From the NCBI GenBank assembly GCA_037954665.1, contig JBBMOL010000096.1, positions 2,666,001 to 2,730,000 of the forward strand: a DNA stretch of 64,000 nt. Direction: 5' to 3'. The notes beneath the pieces were generated by a model, which saw only the letters and a list, made by a program, of their open reading frames with translations, did not search any database and had not been told where the DNA came from. Each line of letters starts with the position of its first letter. Position 1 is the first letter of the stretch. Shown one piece after another: positions 57,626 to 64,000 of this stretch. Origin of the DNA: Laguncularia racemosa. Its lineage: Eukaryota; Streptophyta; Magnoliopsida; Myrtales; Combretaceae. The position numbers and the translations under genes were made by a program.

Positions 57626-58298
57626 TATCTCAATTCAACCCTAGATATGACATACTAGAGAAGAAAAGAAATCACAACAAAATGAAATTGATATAACTCA
57701 CAATTTCAAGATGTTGCACTCGCCACAATTTCAACTCTTGGGATTGAAATTGATAAGAGTTTGGAACCAAGGTATGAACCCTAATTCTCACGTGAAAGGA
57801 GGTGTTTAATCTGCAAAATGATAAGCCTCCTCAAACCCTCTCTTAAGCAAGTATTTATACTTGCTACTCCTAGGGTTAAAAAGTGCTCAAAATTACAAGT
57901 TTGCCACTTTTAAGGTGGCTAACCCTAAATGAAAGTTACAAAGAAATAAAAGTGTCCTAAAATGATTACAACATAAATAGTCCATGCAAATGAAAAATAC
58001 ATAAAAGAAATTGGTCTTCAAGATGCCGGTCTTCTATAAGATTCATCGGCTCAACTCATCGCCGATTCAGGTCGGTCCATGGATAACCCACAAGTTGAGT
58101 TTGAGTGAGTTTGTCCATTGCCCTATAAAGCATGATAAGTATTCCTGTTGGAATATAAAATACATGAATAAGATAAAAGAGGTTAGTAAACGAATAATTC
58201 CAGGGTCGATTTGCTCAAAATGGGTCCTCATCGCCAAGATTCGAAATCCTTTAGTTCTTGCCCTAATGATAAGTCTTGTCGGATTTTGATTCCTATCA

Positions 58299-58717
58299 TC
58301 TCCTCGAGCCTCAAAAAGATTTGTCCTCAAATCTTGCAGATCAAATGCAATAGAGACTCTATTTTCTAAAAGCAATCCATCTGAAGAAGTATCTCTACAG
58401 AATCCCAATATCTGAAATACTATAGTAGGTGATTGTTTTCTCTCCTCCATTTCTAGGATTTATCTCATCTACAACACAAACAAGGAGTCATTATCTACTG
58501 ATGTCTCCCCTGTCTCAACCCATTCCATTGATTTTGTTTCCTCCTTTTCTAACTTATCTATATGATGCTAATCCTCATGGTCTTCTAATGGTTGGCCCAA
58601 CTGCTCATTACCCTCTGAAACCTCTGAAGGTGAACATAACTGTCTCTGAACAATTTGGCTCTTTGGTGGTCTGCTCGTCTGACTATGATCAACAAGATCT
58701 TCTGAAGGTCGATTAAT
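58299..58717 (-). pseudogene. E5 pol C-terminal remnant and PPT
   Basis: Near the LTR the minus strand reads QDLRTNLFEARGDDRNQ, matching the E2 tail DDLRINPFQEEGNDE. So the RT-to-integrase portion was deleted between the protease and here. The PPT GGCTCGAGGAGA (58299-58310, minus) lies within this frame. The rest is decayed. Confidence 0.65.
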
Positions 58718-59230
58718 CTATTGTTGGACATTATGGACCTCTAAAGGTGGCATAGGATTCAGAATAATTCGTTTGCCCTCCTTTTGGAACAAATATGTAT
58801 TTCTGAAGCCATCATGTAAGACCCTCCTATCATATAACCAAGGCCTGCCAAGAAAAATATGGGATGCACACATAGGCAAGATATCACACTCAATTTCATC
58901 ACAATACTTGTCCCCTATACTGAAGGGTACCCTAGCTCTTTGGGTAACATACAGACTTCCTTGATCATTAAGCCAATGTAGTTTATAAGGTTTAGGATGT
59001 GGAATAGTTGAAAGCTTTAGCTTCGATACCAACGATGCAGCTACTACATTAGTACAACTACCACCATCTATTATAAGGACACACAAATTTCCTTGTATCC
59101 TACAAGAAGTATGGAACAAGTTTTCCCTTTGTTCGTCATCCTTAGTAGTAAATGTAGTCAATGTCCGGCACAATACATTGGCATAATGAAACATTTCACT
59201 AAACATGATTGTGTTCAAACCCAATAACAA
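58718..59230 (-). pseudogene. E5 aspartic protease relic
   Basis: Open 170-codon segment. RENLFHTSCRIQGNLC leads into the active site LIIDGGSCTNVVAASL, then KPYKLHWLNDQG, RVPFSIGDKYCDEIECDIL and the C-terminal HIFLGRPWLYDRRV. The frame is intact over the protease domain, but no gag precedes it. The first 30 residues have no counterpart and probably come from sequence brought in by the gag deletion. The protease would process a polyprotein that is no longer encoded. Confidence 0.85.
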
Positions 59231-60360
59231 TAATTATCTTCACACTTCCAAGGTTCAAGTACACAACCAAACCACAAATGAAGTACACTCAACTACTTTC
59301 AAGTAGATAGAATTAAATTCAACAACAAGTGTTTAAGTAACTAGTTCAATTACTTTCACACATTTAATGACTTGTTTGAATCTTAAATTCTACTACTCAC
59401 TTTCCTTATTCTTGCCATGGTTCACACTCACACTTTATCTTAATGTGCAGCACCTTACTCCACATAACTCCACAAATTTACACCACCACACACACCTCAC
59501 TCCTACACGGTGCAACCAATTCACTACAACACTACTACACGTTGTAACTTTTCTTTTTTCTTTTTAAACACTCTTACATACAATACTTCAAGGTATACAC
59601 GTCCTTACCACTGCAAAACTCCCATTCACACCATAAACCACAAGCAATGGCAGCAACAAAATTCAAATTTGAAATCACTCCACTAAATACAACCTTCTCC
59701 ACAAATGGTAAAAAACAATTCAAATTCAAATAACACTTATTCAATGCTATTCAATGAATTGCTCTCAAACTTAAAGAAGGTATTTGAATTCCAAATGGAT
59801 GCTTATCCTTCCACACACTTCAAATCTGGAATTTGCAAATGCTCCAATTCCAAATTGCACAAGGATTCACAACACTAATTGCAAGCCTTTCTTCAATTGG
59901 TAAACAATGAATTCAAATTCAAATAGCAATCATTAACTCCCACAACTTAATTGCATGTGTTTGAATTTAAATAATTCCTTACTAATCAAAACTCAATGCA
60001 ATCTGCAAATTGTACTCCACCAATTCAGAATTACACATTGGAATTCAAAGCAACAAACTACACAACTCCTCACGCCACAAGCTATTTCACGGCAAGAATT
60101 GGTAAGTTTTGCAAGTTCAAAAAAATGCTAAAGTAAACGTCACTTTGTACTTCTACTCTTCCACGTAAATTAGTGACCACAAAGTGATATAATAACATTC
60201 CCAAACCAACTCCAACAATCAGCAAATCAAATCCCAATCCAAGGTAATTTCGCAATCTCAAACAACAACAACAACACAATTGCGGTTTTCACTTGATCAA
60301 CCCTAATTGATGATCACTTCCACAAAATTAAATACAACCAATTCCCTTCTCTCAACATGT
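59231..60360 (-). other. E5 non-coding internal region
   Basis: No coding domain. The phrase CAAATTCAAAT and its variants recur (about 59650-60060). In E2 the corresponding place holds a leader and gag; here gag is absent. Confidence 0.6.
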
Positions 60361-60372
60361 GCTTTGATACCA
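60361..60372 (-). other. E5 primer-binding site, initiator tRNA-Met
   Basis: The minus strand reads TGGTATCAAAGC, seven bases from the 5' LTR, with the same G-to-A change as in E2. Confidence 0.8.
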
Positions 60373-60379
60373 AAAAAGA

Positions 60380-61414
60380 TGATGTGCCTAAACACACTTG
60401 AAAGCACATTCAAAAGACTTAAGAAAAACTATCTCAAGTCAAGGCAAAATCGGATCCAAAAATAAGGGCAAAATGACGTGAACCAAGTGAAGATATGATG
60501 AATTCCAAATGTCCAATGATATAATTAGAATACCACACTGATAATACCTTCTAACAACCTCTTAATTTCATGTAATCAACGCAAATAAACCTCAAATGAC
60601 AAAAGAAAAATCGTAACAAAAATAATCCCTCTCAAATAGTGAAGAACACGTTTCCCTGGGAAATTTTCAATGATGAACCAAATATAATTGATAGATACTT
60701 CAAATAAGCACAAGAATTCGTGAACAATAAGAAGTATTTCTGACCAAGAAATATCTCAATTCAACCCTAGATATGACACACTAGAGAAGAAAAGAAATCA
60801 CAACAAAATGAAATTGATATAACTCACAATTTCAAGATGTTGCACTCGCCACAATTTTAACTCTTGGGATTGAAATTGATAAGAGTTTAGAACCAATGTA
60901 TGAACCCTAATTCTCACGTGAAAGGAGGTGTTTAATCTGAAAAATGATAAGCCTCCTCAATCCCTCTCTTAAGCAAGTATTTATACTTGCTACTCCTAGG
61001 GTTAAAAAGTGCTCAAAATTACAAGTTTGCCACTTTTAAGGTGGCTAACCCTAAATGAAAGTTACAAAGAAATAAAAGTGTCCCAAAATGATTACAACAT
61101 AAATAGTCCATGCAAATGAAAAATACATAAAAGAAATTGGTCTTCAAGATGCCAGTCTTCTATAGGATTCATCGGCTCAGCTCATCGCCGATTTAGGTCG
61201 ATCCATAGATAACCCACAAGCTGAGTTTGAGTAAGTTTGTCCATTGCCCTATAAAGCATGATAAGTATTCCTGTTGGAATATAAAATACATGAATAAGAT
61301 AAAGAGGTTAGTAAACGAATAATTCCAGGGTCGATTTGCTCAAAATGGGTCCTCATCGCCAAGATTCAAAATCCTTTAGTTCTTGCCCTAATGATAAGTC
61401 TTGTCGGATTTTGA
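60380..61414 (-). repeat. E5 5' LTR
   Basis: 1,035 bp, uninterrupted version of the left LTR. TATA at 60977-60986. The outer end stops at GGATTTTGA, about nine bases short of the left copy. Confidence 0.87.
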
Positions 61415-61799
61415 AGTCATCTTATGAGAACACAAACTATAAATCCAACACAATTGCATAAACAAAATTAATCAGTTAAGTCTTTACTTAACTAAGGTGA
61501 TAGGACATTAAGGGCCCCCACTTAAGTGATTAAGTGAACAAGACCCCTAAGCTTCCTGAGGCATAACTGGACAAACTTATATTCCATGCCAATAAAGTAA
61601 GATACCTTAATGGACCAAACTTAAGTCTGAATGTAAAAAGTGCACTTAACAAGGGATACGTCCCCTGGTTGCATAGGAACTCTAATCAATACATAACCTA
61701 ATCTATGGAAAAGGTATATATAATTCCTAAGGATATGATAATCAACTAAACAAATGTAAAAATAAAACAGAAGAGCAAAATTGAAGAAGCTCAATCTCA
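61415..61799. other. Unassigned AT-rich flank of E5
   Basis: No coding, LTR or repeat feature recognised. Confidence 0.4.
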
Positions 61800-63880
61800 T
61801 TAATATGAATGTTTAGGGGGTTACGAGGAGGGAGGCAAGGCTTGGCTTGGGTTTGTCATTGGCTCAAGCTCATTTTAGGTAGAGGGAGGAGCTAGTTTCA
61901 ACCCTTGAAGAGGCAAGGGGTCTTCTACTCTAATGTCTTTAGGAGGAGGAGGAGGCACCTCTTCAACCAATGGAAAAAGGAGGAGGTACCTTTTCAACTT
62001 CTAAAGGAGGAGGAATGGTTTCGCCTTCAACACTTAGAGGGGATGAGGCACTCCATCCCCAATTCAGGCCTCTTCTTTAGTTACCCCCACAGCTAACTCC
62101 ATCTCTTCCTTCTCCTCAAGAGGTTTGTTAGGGGCCATCATTTTTTTATAAAGCCAATTGAGGATGTAGCTAATATCACATTCATGGATCCAAAGCCTCA
62201 TCCATCGCTAACTTCCAAACCCCCCCCCCCTCCCCCACGACCTCAACGAGCAACTCTACCCAAGCATCATTGGCCTAGATTTCAGCCATGATCTCGAGTT
62301 GGAGCCTATCCTTAACTGTCTTTTCCATCTCCTCCAACTCTTAGATGGATGCTCCTTGGTGCCCAACATCCTCCTCAAGTTGAGTGATGTACCCCTTCAT
62401 GACCTTTTCTTTTGTAAAGAACTTATCTAAGTAGGCTTGCATTATGGTTATGTTACCTTTGGTGTCGACCAACATAGCTTCAAGCTTCTTAACTTTTGCC
62501 CTAAGCTCCTTCTCCCTTTGTTAGTGGGAGAACACTTCCACTTATGAAGCTAAAGATGTAGTGGCTGGTTGCAACGAGCTCCCTTCTCGCCTTCTCCAAT
62601 TCATTTGAGGCTTTTCTAGCGTGCTCATCTGCCTTAGCTGTCCTCTTCTAGTTGTCCTTGTGGAATGCCCGTAACTCCTTTTAAGCCATCTTTAACTTCA
62701 CTTTAACCTTTTTAGCTTCCTACATGTGAATTGTATTACAGTCATACATATGGTTAAGTAGCTAAAAAAAAATCATCATTAACAATCCTAGTTTACCATA
62801 CCTATTGAGTTTCCCCAACCCAAGCATAAAGGAAAGTATACACATACAATTATTTATAACCATGGGCAAACATTAGAAGGGCTTATAGGGTAATAATAAA
62901 GGTTGATAAGCGTAAAGAGGCTTACCTTAAAAAAAAATATTCAACAAAAAACTCTCCTACTCATGCCTTTGTCATAGGTGACATGACCTCCTCAATTGAT
63001 CATCAATCTTGAGGAGAGAGGTTGTCAGCTATCAAGTCGGCACAATTAGTCCTAGCCTCTAGCTTTGCCCCTTAGACCTACTTCTACCTAAGGGTAGCTT
63101 AACAAGTTACCAGATTGAAGATGTGCACCTTGTTGACTTAGAGTTACTTGTCTACAAAATAAAGGAAATAAAAGTTAGTTAAAACATTGAAAAAACCTCA
63201 CTGACATAAATTTCACAAGGGGACCGCATCTCCAAGTTGCAACGAGTAAGTAGCTCCCTTTTACTTAACCCCTCGGGTGGAGGTTTTTACCATTGGTAGC
63301 TTTACCTTATTCCTTTGTGGCTTAATTCCTTTACCTCTCATGGGCCCAAAAGCCTCTAATGTAGGCTCTACAATCTTAAAGAAGCTATAAACAAGACTCG
63401 AGGCATGGAAAGGTTTGCTATTATCCCAAACAGCCTTAGTTAGCACCTCAGCTTAATAGTGGTCATTGGGTAGGAGTGAAATGACCATTGTTCTTATAGG
63501 GTTCACCCAATGAACATAGAAATCTAACTTCTTAGCGAACTCGACCACAATGTACCTCTCTTTCTAATCGTGGACCGAGGATATTAGCCCATCCAAGAGC
63601 TTTATTCCATCGCAACTCACCAAATAGAACCATCTCATAGAAGAACCAAAATGTTTTATGTCATAAAAATAGTTGAACAATTGGGCAATAGGCCTAACTC
63701 CATAAAACTTATAAAGGCTCTTGAACATCACCAATAATGTGCAAGCATTTAGATTGAGTTGACATAGTTTGACACAGTAATGGTAGAAGAACTCCTTCTA
63801 AAACTTTGTGAAGGGTAGCTACAAACCAAACTCAAAAATACCTCTAGTAGATGCAAAAGTGGTTAGCCTCCATCACGATA
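61800..63880 (-). pseudogene. Decayed retrotransposon ORF, 'putative gypsy type transposon' family-like
   Basis: The minus strand reads, across stops and frames, LCQLNLNACTLLVMFKSLY (about 63700-63770), YGVRPIAQLFNYFYDIKHF, MRWFYLVSCDGIKLLDGLIS and ERYIVVEFAKKL, then VWDNSKPFHASSLVYSFF (63385-63430). This order resembles the plant family recalled as PF04195 (putative gypsy type transposon), found in ORFs upstream of gag or in non-autonomous elements. Downstream (about 62280-62520) is a heptad-rich coiled-coil stretch, as is usual after this domain. An 11-C run with a further CCCCC (62220-62236) lies within. Non-functional. Confidence 0.55.
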
Positions 63881-64000
63881 ACTAATAGTGTAGGCAAGTG
63901 CACTTATTGATTAATGTAATCATTGTTGTCAAAATCACGTTTCAACTCGTACGATTCCACGTTTTTACGAGTTTGTATATACATTCCTAGTTAACTCGCA
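63881..64000. other. Start of a further element or insertion
   Basis: The similarity to the preceding ORF stops and the sequence carries AGTGTAGGCAAGTGCACT (about 63888-63905), sharing GGCAAGTGCAC with E3. It is cut by the window end, so its nature is unknown. Confidence 0.3.

Larger units (their letters stand above)
51812..58298 (-). repeat. E5 3' LTR (interrupted by E6)
   Basis: TGATGTGCC at 51812 to CCTATCA at 58298. Its own sequence is 51812-52188 plus 57631-58298, about 1,045 bp. E6 sits between with TSD TATCT. TATA GTATAAATAC (minus strand) lies at 57851-57860. The pol frame from the internal region reads across the inner edge into this LTR. Confidence 0.85.
51812..61414 (-). mobile_element. 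E5: chromovirus-like deletion derivative, split by E6
   Basis: The left LTR (51812-58298, minus E6) and the right LTR (60380-61414) flank an internal region of only 2.08 kb. In minus orientation this has an initiator-Met PBS, a non-coding stretch, a protease relic and a pol C-terminal tail. Gag, RT, RNase H and most of integrase are missing. The protease block DGGSCTNVV links it to E2. The right LTR lacks its last nine or ten bases (TTCCTATCA) and no target-site duplication is visible, so its outer end was lost or rearranged. Confidence 0.85.

Noticed and set aside
59367..60279. Short frames in the E5 internal region
   Set aside because: AT-rich, no domain, no gag similarity.
1..64000. Organellar insert, rDNA, telomeric or known centromeric satellite
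   Set aside because: No rRNA, plastid or mitochondrial gene and no telomere-type repeat was seen on reading both strands.

Overview
This is plant nuclear heterochromatin, most likely from a eudicot. The evidence is an AT-rich sequence, no intact host gene, and almost wall-to-wall nested Ty3/gypsy LTR retrotransposons. The elements carry plant features: Tat/Ogre-type pol with two RNase H domains, a primer-binding site resembling tRNA-Arg, Athila-like relics, and plant TATA boxes in the LTRs. No rRNA, canonical tRNA gene, CRISPR array or bacterial feature was found.

Layout. (1) 1-3122 holds an Athila-like pol relic, then a degenerate tandem-repeat 3' UTR. (2) 3123-22453 is one old Tat-like LTR (about 4.05 kb of its own sequence), split by element E1 (4706-15777, minus strand, TSD GTCAT) and by a solo LTR (17556-21755, TSD GGTTT). 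(3) 22454-51810 is an old plus-strand Tat-like element, host 2 (gag 23242-24331 and 32504-32852, pol 47643-51710). It is split by E2 (24332-32498, minus, TSD CATAT), by E4 (32853-47637, plus, TSD AATGC) and by a 660-bp foldback element (49536-50195). E2 itself contains E3, a solo LTR (27488-29070, TSD TCCAT). (4) 51812-61414 is E5, a minus-strand deletion derivative. Its left LTR contains E6 (52189-57625, minus, TSD TATCT). (5) 61415-64000 is a decayed minus-strand retrotransposon ORF.

E1 and E4 are inverted copies of one Tat/Ogre family. The order is LTR, PBS, ORF1, gag, protease, RT, RNase H, second RNase H, integrase, 87-bp tandem repeats, PPT, LTR. E1 has lost the middle of ORF1 and nearly all of gag and protease. 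E2, E5 and E6 are chromovirus-like elements whose pol frame runs across the PPT into the 3' LTR. E6 is the best preserved: one 1,537-codon frame with four premature stops and no frameshift.

No wholly new biological system is evident. The observations most worth testing are tRNA-like A/B-box modules with constant 44-nt spacing inside Tat LTRs, a conserved splice donor in those LTRs paired with an acceptor next to the ORF1 start, and palindromic ACACGG clusters upstream of the TATA box in two unrelated LTR families.

All coding calls are from reading the translation by eye. Family and lineage names rest on recalled motifs, not on searches.
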